A stretch of DNA of 24,670 nucleotides from Candidatus Rifleibacteriota bacterium (GTDB taxonomy: Bacteria > Riflebacteria > Ozemobacteria > Ozemobacterales > Ozemobacteraceae). Below, one piece after another: positions 8,514 to 16,038 of this stretch. Made by a program: the position numbers and the translations under genes. The number at the start of each line of letters is the position of its first letter. Position 1 is the stretch's first letter. Where the stretch lies: contig JAKQKW010000434.1 in the NCBI GenBank assembly GCA_029560455.1, positions 1-24,670 on the forward strand, given 5' to 3'. The notes under the pieces were generated by a model. The model saw only the letters and a program-made list of their open reading frames with translations. It had not been told where the DNA came from and ran no database searches.

Positions 8514-8885
8514 TTATTTGCGACGGTAGCCGCACTTGCACTGTTTTTTTGTGCCGAGCACGCGGGCGCAGTCGGGGCAGAATTTGCTCATTTTGCTTTC
8601 AAGCTTCTCTTCGAGTTCTTTTTGCTTGCGCTGAGCCTCGAGTTTGCGGGCCATTTCGAGAAAAGCGGCATTTTCAGCCGGCGAGGCGGTATCTTCAATC
8701 AGCTCCTGAAATTTTTCAGCATAATCCGGGTTTTCCTGCAGATAGGCCTCGAAAGCCTGCTGCACGCTCAAATTCTTGCGCCAGAGGTGCTCGTAAGGGT
8801 AAATTGGTTCTTCTTCAAGCTTTTCCTCACAGAGGGCAATGAATTTATCTTCCCATGCTTCGTAAGGTTCGCGTTTAGCGGCCAT
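8514..8885 (-). CDS. Small protein with C-terminal zinc ribbon
   Basis: This 123-residue protein starts at MAAKREPYE, where CAGGTAAAC upstream can act as a ribosome site; a longer frame runs back into the preceding gene. The N-terminal part is acidic and helical, about residues 75-105 look like a coiled coil rich in Glu, Lys and Gln, and the last 20 residues hold CPDC ... CKCG, a likely zinc-binding knuckle. It starts 7 bp after the stop of the ferritin-like gene and is probably co-transcribed with it. I do not recognise the family; a structural or adaptor role is possible. Confidence 0.65.
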   Translation of the reverse strand: MAAKREPYEAWEDKFIALCEEKLEEEPIYPYEHLWRKNLSVQQAFEAYLQENPDYAEKFQELIEDTASPAENAAFLEMARKLEAQRKQKELEEKLESKMSKFCPDCARVLGTKKQCKCGYRRK

Positions 8886-8892
8886 GCGCTGT

Positions 8893-9390
8893 TTACCTGC
8901 CTGTTCCGAATTTAAAAAGCTCGTCTTTGTTGCTGCCGGGAAAAATTTTCTTTTCAAGTTTCTGCAACCGGTCGAGGTGATTGACAAAACCATGCCGGAT
9001 GCAGGCCACTTCAGACCTGAAATGCTCAGAAGCTGTTTCTATAAGCTTTTCAGCGGCCCGTTCGCCCATTCCCTGTTCAAAATTGCGCAGGGCGGTAATG
9101 GCGTAACGGGGAGCAGCGCGGCCATCTCTGACTTCTGCCAGGGCTTCTTTTATCTGCTGTTGAACGACTTCGAGAGTTCTGACACTGATTTTACCCGGTT
9201 GCCAGTTTTGCGGAAAATCGGCGATGTCATCGAGAATTCTCGCGAAGACACCGGCATGAGCCTCTTCTTCAGCGACAAAATCTTCAAAATCATTTTTAAA
9301 ATCAGGAAACAGTCGGGCACATTCGCGGTACAGGTCCGCGATGAGAAGCTCGTTCTGATGTAAGAGCTCGACAATCTTTAAAATTTCCAT
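8893..9390 (-). CDS. Ferritin-like (rubrerythrin-type) helical protein
   Basis: This 165-residue all-helical protein has the layout of a ferritin-like four-helix bundle. Glu14 in helix 1 and EEEAH (41-45, giving ExxH) in helix 2 look like the first half of a diiron site. In the second half, Glu105 and the stretch EHFRSEVACIRH (122-133) could supply the other ligands, though the spacing is not the textbook ExxH. The start has a GGAGG site 4 bp before the ATG and sits behind a near-consensus promoter. Such proteins serve in oxidative stress defence or metal handling in the cytoplasm. The rubredoxin domain of true rubrerythrins is absent. The zinc-ribbon gene downstream may supply a partner. Confidence 0.65.
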   Translation of the reverse strand: MEILKIVELLHQNELLIADLYRECARLFPDFKNDFEDFVAEEEAHAGVFARILDDIADFPQNWQPGKISVRTLEVVQQQIKEALAEVRDGRAAPRYAITALRNFEQGMGERAAEKLIETASEHFRSEVACIRHGFVNHLDRLQKLEKKIFPGSNKDELFKFGTGR

Positions 9391-9413
9391 AACGCCTCCG
9401 CTGCAGCAGGAAA

Positions 9414-9442
9414 ATTATAATCTTTTTTTCCAATTTTGCCAA
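9414..9442 (-). promoter_or_regulatory. Near-consensus promoter of the ferritin-like operon
   Basis: On the minus strand, TTGGCA (9437-9442; 5 of 6 to consensus), exactly 17 bp, then TATAAT (9414-9419). The leader is about 17-18 nt and includes GGAGG. Confidence 0.85.
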
Positions 9443-9534
9443 AAATCGCCGCAAAATCAATGAGAATCAGCATCGACAAGATTTCCCGCTCTGCAGTAAA
9501 TTCCCGCTGCATTCAGTGAAATCAAAGGAAGCAG

Positions 9535-10113
9535 ATGATAACACTCTACCACAAGGTTCAAAAGATCGAAAGCCTGCAGAAGTCCATAGATAAAGACACA
9601 AGAATATTCAAGATGAATGCCGGCATCGACTGTGAAAAACACTGCGCCGAATGCTGCCGATACCATGACATCAACGCCACACCGCTTGAGTTTCTGCCGT
9701 TTGCCTGGCATGCTTACAAACTTGGGCAACTCGACCAGTGGTTTGATCAGCTCGAAAAGAACGAAAGCCGCCAGTGCATTTTTACAAAGCTGATCGAAAA
9801 CAATTGGGGCTGCAGTATCTACCCGGCTCGCGGCTTTATCTGCAGGTTATTCGGCTTCGCTGCCACAACCGATAAAAATGGGCACCCGGTTTACGGCGCC
9901 TGCCGCATTCTCAAACAAAGACAACCAGATAAAGTCTCCAGAGCAGGCGAATTCATCGCCCGCGGCGGCCGGGTTCCGGTCATGGCCACTTACTATCGTC
10001 AGCTTGCCACCATCGACCCGACATTGGGTACCCAGTTCATGCCAATCAACGACGCCATCAAAAAAGCCCTCGAGATAGTCTACTTCCATCTGCATTACCG
10101 CGAAGCCGCCTGA
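9535..10113 (+). CDS. YkgJ-type cysteine-cluster protein (putative metal-binding)
   Basis: This 192-residue protein belongs to the family with a CxxxCxxCC cluster, here Cys33, Cys37, Cys40 and Cys41, followed by conserved later cysteines at about 81, 93 (WGCSIYPARG), 103 (FICRLFG) and 123 (YGACRIL). The eight-cysteine pattern is predicted to bind zinc or an iron-sulfur centre. Some relatives are fused to or encoded near methyltransferases and flagellar genes, but no function is established. The start has an AAAGGAAG ribosome site about 6 bp upstream. It is divergent from the ferritin-like operon, with 144 bp between the start codons, which hints at shared redox or metal control without proving it. 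Confidence 0.8.
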   Translation: MITLYHKVQKIESLQKSIDKDTRIFKMNAGIDCEKHCAECCRYHDINATPLEFLPFAWHAYKLGQLDQWFDQLEKNESRQCIFTKLIENNWGCSIYPARGFICRLFGFAATTDKNGHPVYGACRILKQRQPDKVSRAGEFIARGGRVPVMATYYRQLATIDPTLGTQFMPINDAIKKALEIVYFHLHYREAA

Positions 10114-10245
10114 GCTTTAAATCCAGCTCTTTTTACAGAACTTTGCAGCATAGTCGTGATAAAACACGTGGCACAAAGTCATGGTCATGGATCCACGGTT
10201 CAAAAACTGAAATGAACTCAAGAAATTTTGTGGTTAGAGAAAAAA

Positions 10246-11361
10246 TCAGTTATTCGTAGCACCTTCAGGATACTTTACGGCTCCATTCTGTTTCAGAAGC
10301 TCTGCAATTGCGGTATTGCCGCTCTTTTCAGCCCAAAAAAGCGGTGACCGGCGAAAAGTTCCGTCTTTGACGTTGGTAAGTGCATTAACATCAGCCCCGG
10401 CAGTAATCAAGGCAGCAGCAGCCTCCAGGCTATTTGACTGAGCAGCCAGATGCAGCGCAGTAGACTCTGAAGGACCATCTGCCGGGCTGTCAAAGCCTCT
10501 GACATCAACATTCAGGCCAGCACGTACCAGAAGAGGAACAGCACCGGCATTATTCTGCGTTGCGCAGTAATGAAGCGCCGTCATATTCATACTGTCGCGG
10601 GCATCGAGTTTTGCGCCGCCGTCGATCAGAGTCTGAACCACTTCGTTCATCTTGAAATTTACAGCCCGCATCAAATAGGTCCGGCCGCTGGAATCGCGCC
10701 AATCCAGATCTATCCCGGCAGCGATCAGTCGTTGGACTTCGGCAACATCTCCGGCATCAATAGCGGCATTCATTGCTTCCGGAGTAGCCTCGGTTCCTGT
10801 ATCAGTGGACGTAGATGTGGAGGTGGAGGTGGAGGTGGAGGTGGAAGTAGAAGTATCGGTAACAGTCGCGGTAGCGGTGGCAGTATCAGTGGAAGTATCA
10901 GTCACCGTTGCAGTTGCGGTAGCAGTGGAAGTGGAGGTATCAGTCACCGTTGCAGTCGCGGTAGCAGTAGAAGTGGCGGTGCCAGGAGGCGGAATCTTTA
11001 CGCAGTCTATTATTTTGATGTTGATGGCAACGCCTGTAATTTTGCCCATCAGAATGCGAAGCAGGCTGTCTAGAATGCCGTTGATCTTCTGCAGACGTTC
11101 TGTATCACTGGCAATTTCAACTGTTGTCGAAGCATCGCCAGGAATTGTGACGGTGTCGACAAAAGCCACATTCCCGGAGTCGGTTGCAGGCGTTTCCACG
11201 TAGTAATCCCCGTCAGAATATGCAGGCGTTTCATCGCCAGCCAAAGCAGAAGAATCATTCGCCTGATATATCGTATCGAGATAACTCTCGCTCTGCCCGG
11301 CAACCATGAAAACGCAACAACAGAAAAAGCAGACCATCAGTATCAGAATCCTGCTGCGCAT
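10246..11361 (-). CDS. Exported ankyrin-repeat protein with long Thr-X linker
   Basis: This 371-residue protein starts at MRSRILIL, with a GGAGGA ribosome site 5 bp upstream. Residues 1-22 are a hydrophobic signal or anchor with several cysteines. A region of unknown fold (about 23-127) follows. Residues 128-190 are a linker in which nearly every other residue is Thr (T-A, T-S, T-D, T-V), built from 14-residue units. Residues about 193-371 contain four to five ankyrin repeats, for example GRTYLMRAVN, MTALHYCATQNN, STALHLAAQSN and SPLFWAEKSGN. Ankyrin repeats mediate protein binding, so this is probably a periplasmic or surface interaction protein. It lies just downstream of the pseudopilin operon on the same strand but has its own promoter. 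Confidence 0.82.
   Translation of the reverse strand: MRSRILILMVCFFCCCVFMVAGQSESYLDTIYQANDSSALAGDETPAYSDGDYYVETPATDSGNVAFVDTVTIPGDASTTVEIASDTERLQKINGILDSLLRILMGKITGVAINIKIIDCVKIPPPGTATSTATATATVTDTSTSTATATATVTDTSTDTATATATVTDTSTSTSTSTSTSTSTSTDTGTEATPEAMNAAIDAGDVAEVQRLIAAGIDLDWRDSSGRTYLMRAVNFKMNEVVQTLIDGGAKLDARDSMNMTALHYCATQNNAGAVPLLVRAGLNVDVRGFDSPADGPSESTALHLAAQSNSLEAAAALITAGADVNALTNVKDGTFRRSPLFWAEKSGNTAIAELLKQNGAVKYPEGATNN
10792..10980 (-). repeat. Coding minisatellite encoding the Thr-X linker
   Basis: This 189-bp in-frame tract combines about three 42-bp units (each encoding T-S-T-x-T-A-T-A-T-A-T-V-T-D) with a run of about eight 6-bp ACx-TCx units. The near-identical units make it prone to slippage; changes in multiples of 6 or 42 bp would keep the frame. 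Confidence 0.85.
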
Positions 11362-11391
11362 ACGTTCCTCCGGAATCACTGTCTTTTTTTG

Positions 11392-11397
11392 ATTATA
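11392..11397 (-). promoter_or_regulatory. -10 box for the ankyrin-repeat protein gene
   Basis: TATAAT on the minus strand, directly preceded by TG. No good -35 is visible at 16-18 bp. The leader would be about 24 nt and carry GGAGGA. Confidence 0.45.
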
Positions 11398-11437
11398 CAG
11401 CATTCCGCCATTTTTTGCCCCCTGGTCAACCAGCACC

Positions 11438-11974
11438 TCATAAAAAGCTATCAAGACTGCGGCAGATAATCAGGCGCTTCATTTTAAATTCTTCGGTGTT
11501 GCCATTTTTTTTCGGGGTGGCTACCGACAGCTCTACCCACATGCCGGCCTTTTCTGGCGAGGCGGGGCCGCCGGAAAAGGTCACGTGCCGGAATGAAAGC
11601 TTGACGGCAAGGCCTTTGCAGTAAAGGTATTTCTGTTCGCCGGCGGGGGCATCGAGTTTGCGTTCGATACCTTCTGGCAGCAGGTTATAAATTATTCTGC
11701 CTTCGCCGCCGGGTGTGAGAATTTTCCAGCGTGCCACCTTGTCAGCAATGCCCGGCGCCGGGTCTTCAACCTGAAAAGCGCGCAGCAGGTCGTATTCAAT
11801 CTGCGACATCAGCACCGCAGTGGCTTCCATGTTGGTCAGATGCGCCATGCCCTTCGTCGAGCCGCGCACCCCGGCGTTGAAAAGATGAATCACGCTGCCG
11901 ATTAAAAGCGTGACGATGAACGAAGCAATGCTTATCTCGACAAGGGTTATGCCGCGGCGTTTGTTCTGACTCAT
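11438..11974 (-). CDS. Prepilin-type N-terminal methylation protein (pseudopilin, GspJ/PilW-like)
   Basis: This 178-residue protein has a class III signal: MSQNKRRG (1-8) then ITLVE, with the cut expected after Gly8 and Glu at mature position +5, followed by a hydrophobic helix to about residue 30. Such proteins are processed by prepilin peptidase and built into type II secretion pseudopili or type IV pili. The C-terminal region is beta-rich (for example RKLDAPAGEQKYLYCKGLAVKLSFRHV). The ATG overlaps the stop of the preceding pseudopilin gene by 4 bp (ATGA), which points to coupled translation; a longer frame reaching into that gene is therefore not preferred. Its size and last place in the cluster fit a GspJ- or PilW-like minor pseudopilin. 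Confidence 0.8.
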   Translation of the reverse strand: MSQNKRRGITLVEISIASFIVTLLIGSVIHLFNAGVRGSTKGMAHLTNMEATAVLMSQIEYDLLRAFQVEDPAPGIADKVARWKILTPGGEGRIIYNLLPEGIERKLDAPAGEQKYLYCKGLAVKLSFRHVTFSGGPASPEKAGMWVELSVATPKKNGNTEEFKMKRLIICRSLDSFL

Positions 11975-12474
11975 TTTGTCACCAGCCCGGCGACCTTGAT
12001 TTCGCGCGCTGATTCGCTGGCCTCTTTCCATTTGACGCGAACGGTCAGAATTTTATAGGCATGCGGCCAGTTGGCCGGGGCCTGCTCGAAAACCTCGATG
12101 GTGCGCTGATAAACATCTTCGGTAACACTGATATCGCACACAGTGCCATTAGCCGGCACTTCGAGATCTTTAACGGCGCGGGCCGGCCCGGGGTTGAGAA
12201 AAGGGTGATCATAGGGAAGCGAGTAAGCGTAAGCGAGCAGATTTGTCGCATGCTGCTGCGCGAGAATGTCGTTGCGGTTCTGCACGGTACCGCTGCTGCT
12301 CTGGTTCAACATGCGGAAAACCGGTGAAATAAGAAAGCCGAGACAGATTATCGCAAAGGAAATCTCGACAAATGAAAAACCTCCGCTGCCAGAACCGCAA
12401 TTCCGGCGCAATAATCCAGGCTTCTTCACCGGCCCTGATTTACCAATGTTTTTTAATGAACTCATTTTTAACAT
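11971..12474 (-). CDS. Prepilin-type protein with long leader (pseudopilin, GspI/PilV-like)
   Basis: This 167-residue protein carries the prepilin signature GG-FSFVE (cut expected after Gly32, Glu37 at mature +5), followed by a hydrophobic helix (about 37-55). The leader of about 32 residues is basic and unusually long. The ATG at 12474 lies one base after the TAA of the preceding gene; ATG 12465 and a TTG at 12483 are alternatives, and none has a clear ribosome site, so it probably depends on translational coupling. The C-terminal part (IKVAGLVTK at the end, TVRVKWKE before it) resembles PilV/GspI-type minor pseudopilins. It forms a unit with the genes on both sides. Confidence 0.75.
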   Translation of the reverse strand: MLKMSSLKNIGKSGPVKKPGLLRRNCGSGSGGFSFVEISFAIICLGFLISPVFRMLNQSSSGTVQNRNDILAQQHATNLLAYAYSLPYDHPFLNPGPARAVKDLEVPANGTVCDISVTEDVYQRTIEVFEQAPANWPHAYKILTVRVKWKEASESAREIKVAGLVTK

Positions 12475-12475
12475 T

Positions 12476-14545
12476 TTATTCAACCAGCTGCGGGGTGTCT
12501 TTGAGGCTGAACATCAGCAGTTCCTGCTCTGAACCGGCAGCTGACGACTGACCGGGCAGCGCGGCAAGCCTGCGGTCGTAGGAAATTTCGACGCCACGGG
12601 CAGCCGCTGTATTGAGCGACCCGCCTGCAATTGTGCGCATCGCGACGCTGCCCTTGATTTTTATCGTATTGCTGCCGCTGTTTCCCGGGAATTTAACCTG
12701 ACCTTTGCCGGCAGTACCACAGGCGGTCATGGCAACTTCAAGCTCGCCACCCAGGCTGCTGTCGATGGTGATGTTGCCATCGAGAGTCACGAGATTGAGC
12801 AGAAAGGCGCCACCATCTGATCTGATCGCGCTTTTGATGTCGATATCACCCTGCTCGACGATGATGCCGCCGTGACTGTCGAGACGCAGCGGCTTGTCGA
12901 TCGACAGGTTTTCTTTCGTTTTAACGAGAACCCAGCCATTTAGGTCGAGCTTGTCTTTCTGCAGCAGGCCGCGCTGCTCAAGGGCTGTCAGCAGATTCTG
13001 CCCCTTTGCGAGTTCAATGACTCTGCTGCAGCGGTTTCCCGGAATCTGCAGGCGTTCGGCAGTAAGAAACTCACCCATTTTCTTCAGGTCACCGACCCCG
13101 GAAAAAACATTGTCGTAAGGCGCCGGAACCTTGTGGGCCCGCCCATTGGTGACCGCCTTGCCGTTCGCGAATTCCGCAAGCGGATCGCCGTTCGGAATCG
13201 CACCGGTATCGAGAGGATGCGCCGCCTTGAAATTGGTGATTATATAGGCCAGAGCACGGTTGAAAGGCACTTCGATCAGGCAGCTGGCAAAGTCAGAGTT
13301 GTAACGCCCGCGACTCAGGCTGCCATTCGCTTTCTGGTACTGACTCATAAAATAGCTGATATCGAAAACTTCGCTCTGCCCACTCGTGTAGTCAGCAAAT
13401 TTGTCGTCATTGTTGACATACGGAAGCGGCCCAAAGTTTTCGCTGCTTTCGCGATAGGCTCTGGCACACAGGGTGCGTGCCATGACATCGCCGAGAACGA
13501 GGGTTGGTGATTTTTCCTGGTCGGTGCCGTTGAGTCGGAAAATAGAGCTCGCTTTCGACATTTCATCGAAACCGTCTTTGATCAGCTCCCACCAGAAGAT
13601 TGTCGAGTCATCGCTGACATCGTTGCACAGACCGGTTTCCCAGTTCATCAGAGCCAGCGGCCCGATGAAAGAAGTCGTATAAAGCCCGTCACCACGGCCT
13701 TCAGCAAAAAGATGAAAACCTTCGCCGTATTTGCCCGGTTCGTTCCAGCCGCGGGCAATGCCGAGATTCAGGCGGCCGCCACCAAGATATACCAGGCCGC
13801 GTCCCGAGCTGATTATACTGTCGAAGCGTTCAGGAAACTTCGCGTCACCGCTGCCATTGTCGAGCACCCATGGTTTGAACTGACACGAAGGCAGCAGGTT
13901 TCCCTGGGCATTGGTTTCGACCTTGTTGAAGCGATCTGGGCCTTCACCAGCCACCGCATCTTCGACATAAAGCGAGAAACGGCTCAAAACCGGCATCAGA
14001 TTGGCGACCACCTTCAGGTTCGCTGTATAAAGGTAATCTTCTGTGATTTTTTCTTTTGAGCCTGGCTGCTGATAAGAGATGAGGATAGGCAGGCGCACCA
14101 CCCCGATTTTTTCACGCGGGTAAGCAGCAAGACAGGGCTTGAAATCGTCTTTGCGCAGCTGCCAGCTGATTTCCCATGAAAGATCGCGCAGTTCACTGTT
14201 GGCCTCTGCCAGCTTCGCAACAAGCGCGCGGCCCGGCTCGATGAAACTGATTTTTTCGGTTGCTTCCCGGTCCATTTCAGAAATGGGCAATGACAGCCGG
14301 TTTACCAGCCGGCTGTCTTTCTGTTTGAGGTCTTTCTGGCTGAGTTGATGGCAGGCGAGAGTTGCCAGCGCCGCCGAAAATTCGCGCGCCAGCAGTACCC
14401 GGTTCAGCTTCTTTGTGGCGTATTGCCTGCTCGTCGAGTATTTGATAAAAGCGCCGAACGCGACCAGCAGCGCCATAAAAATACCGGCAATGACTACGGC
14501 AACACTGCCACGCCGGCAGCGAAGCTCAGTCAGAAGAATTTCCAT
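12476..14545 (-). CDS. Large membrane-anchored pilus-associated protein (PilX/GspK-like position)
   Basis: This 689-residue protein starts at MEILLTELRC; an in-frame GTG 18 bp upstream is a weaker alternative. Residues 12-35 are a membrane helix after R-R-G-S-V, similar to PilX-type proteins that lack the strict prepilin site. A helical stretch (about 40-110) is followed by a large domain with few recognisable features. The C-terminal 130 residues contain evenly spaced short beta-strands with Gly and Asp (GGIIVEQGDIDIKS, then LVTLDGNITID), like a beta-solenoid or bactofilin-type fold. It is co-transcribed with two pseudopilins immediately downstream (1-bp gap). It may act as a tip or minor component of a pseudopilus. 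The exact family is not recognised. Confidence 0.65.
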   Translation of the reverse strand: MEILLTELRCRRGSVAVVIAGIFMALLVAFGAFIKYSTSRQYATKKLNRVLLAREFSAALATLACHQLSQKDLKQKDSRLVNRLSLPISEMDREATEKISFIEPGRALVAKLAEANSELRDLSWEISWQLRKDDFKPCLAAYPREKIGVVRLPILISYQQPGSKEKITEDYLYTANLKVVANLMPVLSRFSLYVEDAVAGEGPDRFNKVETNAQGNLLPSCQFKPWVLDNGSGDAKFPERFDSIISSGRGLVYLGGGRLNLGIARGWNEPGKYGEGFHLFAEGRGDGLYTTSFIGPLALMNWETGLCNDVSDDSTIFWWELIKDGFDEMSKASSIFRLNGTDQEKSPTLVLGDVMARTLCARAYRESSENFGPLPYVNNDDKFADYTSGQSEVFDISYFMSQYQKANGSLSRGRYNSDFASCLIEVPFNRALAYIITNFKAAHPLDTGAIPNGDPLAEFANGKAVTNGRAHKVPAPYDNVFSGVGDLKKMGEFLTAERLQIPGNRCSRVIELAKGQNLLTALEQRGLLQKDKLDLNGWVLVKTKENLSIDKPLRLDSHGGIIVEQGDIDIKSAIRSDGGAFLLNLVTLDGNITIDSSLGGELEVAMTACGTAGKGQVKFPGNSGSNTIKIKGSVAMRTIAGGSLNTAAARGVEISYDRRLAALPGQSSAAGSEQELLMFSLKDTPQLVE

Positions 14546-14660
14546 GCCAGATTCGCCCTTCACTCGATCATTGAACCATGCAGATACGATTTAACGGTGA
14601 CCCGGTGCGGTATAAGCCGGATGTGATTTCTTTGCGCAACCAGCCTTTACCGCTCATAAA

Positions 14661-15017
14661 TTACCGGGTTGACGGGTCGACGTTCTGCAGAGTGGGCAGA
14701 AACCTTTTCGTGGCTTCGAGATCAGCCTTCTGGTCATCGACTTCAACCGATTCAGTGACTTTGATATAGGCCGAATGCACGTAAACGCCGGTCTGCGAAC
14801 CGACGTTGACCTTATACCAGTTACCGCTGATCGACAGAATCTGCACCACAGTGCCCTTCGGCACCGTAGTGACGACCGAATAACTGGTACCCGGGCCAGT
14901 GCGTACGTTGAGCCCGATTTCGGCGGTCACTTCGCCTTTCGAAGGCATGCGGTAAGCAAAAGAGGCCCCCGCCACGAGGGCGAAGGCCAGAACGGCTATC
15001 AGTAGACGTTTAATCAT
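14661..15017 (-). CDS. Exported SH3b-domain protein
   Basis: This 118-residue protein has a signal peptide (MIKRLLIAVLAFALVAGASFA, 1-21 with cleavage near ASFA-Y) and a single bacterial SH3 domain at about 33-88. The domain markers are LNVRTGPGTSYSVV, the turn PKGTVVQIL, and NWYKVNVGSQTGVYVHSAYI. SH3b domains bind peptidoglycan peptides or other wall ligands. A short polar tail follows. The start has a GGGGAAAA ribosome site. It lies 14 bp after the propeller-like gene and is the third gene of the run starting at 16902. It probably acts in the periplasm. Confidence 0.85.
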   Translation of the reverse strand: MIKRLLIAVLAFALVAGASFAYRMPSKGEVTAEIGLNVRTGPGTSYSVVTTVPKGTVVQILSISGNWYKVNVGSQTGVYVHSAYIKVTESVEVDDQKADLEATKRFLPTLQNVDPSTR

Positions 15018-15031
15018 ATTTTCCCCTTTTT

Positions 15032-16018
15032 TCAGGGCAGTTTGGTCGGAACCACGCTGAAGCTGCCCTCTGGGGCCTTATTATAGTCGGCGGCCCCGAG
15101 CCACACCTCGTCAAAGCCCTGATGGTCGATGAAGCGGTTCATGGCGATCGGCGGAGTCAGATCGCCCGATGCCTTAACCTTACCGTCGAACCCGATTCTG
15201 GCAACAACGAACTTGCCTGCGAACCCGGTTGCCGGAGTATAGGTAAGAATGACTTCTTCCTTTGCCTCGTCAACCCACCAGAGTTCGGGATTCATGTGTT
15301 CTGGCAGGTCAAGTTCGATTTCCTTTTCGATGGCACCCTGCAGATTCTGCAGAACGAGATAGGAACGGTTGTTTTCTGATTCATAGAACATGCGATATAG
15401 CTTGTCATCAGCGCCAACCGCCATACCCGACCATTCCCAGTTGGCTTCGTTGACCAGTTTTTGATCGGCATCAAAGACAAAAATGCACTGGGCACCCTTG
15501 TCTGCGACGAAGATATGACCGTTGCGGCCAACTTCGATTCTAAACGGCTGCACGAATTTTTCGTGTTTGAATTCGCCAAGTTTTTTGCCATCGACAGCAT
15601 AGTGCAACAGGCGGTTATTCATCAGATCGATGAACCAGAACGACGTGAGGACACCGGCTTCATTGAAAACCGGTGCAAAATCTTCGATCATCACTTCAAG
15701 GTTCGGAGAATTGGTCGCCACATCTGCAGGCAGCGGCGCCGGCGGTGAAGCCAGCAGCGAGAACTCAGCCTGCAGGCCTTTTTCCTTGCCGAGTTTTAAA
15801 AGTTTGCCGCCAGTACTGTCGACAACCCATATGTGATCATCGGCGAGACGGAAAGCTTTGGGGCCGAGCGGCACCGGTTCTTCGATGCCGGGGTAATTGT
15901 TACCGTTGATAAAACCGACTTTGCCGGCACCTTCACCATACGGAAGGTTTACCTGAGCAGAAGCGGTGAGAGCTACGCACGCAAACAGCGATGCAATAAT
16001 GATAGAACCTGATCTCAT
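15032..16018 (-). CDS. Exported beta-propeller-like (NHL-type) protein
   Basis: This 328-residue protein has a signal peptide (1-21, ending TASAQ). The body shows repeated short blocks typical of six- or seven-bladed propellers: AFRLADDHIWVVDSTGGKLLKL, SFWFIDLMNNRLLHYAVDGKKL and RIEVGRNGHIFVADKGAQCIFVFD. These V-D-x-x-N/G-x-x-L patterns resemble NHL repeats, which serve as protein- or ligand-binding scaffolds. No catalytic motif is visible. It lies 20 bp after the SH3b/NlpC-like gene and 14 bp before the short SH3b gene, so the three are almost certainly co-transcribed. Function in the envelope is inferred. Confidence 0.7.
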   Translation of the reverse strand: MRSGSIIIASLFACVALTASAQVNLPYGEGAGKVGFINGNNYPGIEEPVPLGPKAFRLADDHIWVVDSTGGKLLKLGKEKGLQAEFSLLASPPAPLPADVATNSPNLEVMIEDFAPVFNEAGVLTSFWFIDLMNNRLLHYAVDGKKLGEFKHEKFVQPFRIEVGRNGHIFVADKGAQCIFVFDADQKLVNEANWEWSGMAVGADDKLYRMFYESENNRSYLVLQNLQGAIEKEIELDLPEHMNPELWWVDEAKEEVILTYTPATGFAGKFVVARIGFDGKVKASGDLTPPIAMNRFIDHQGFDEVWLGAADYNKAPEGSFSVVPTKLP

Positions 16019-16038
16019 TTTTCAGCAGCCTTTCGGTG

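Noticed and set aside
10570..11073. Gly/Ser-rich plus-strand frame
   Set aside because: It is the antisense of the Thr-X repeat tract in the ankyrin protein.
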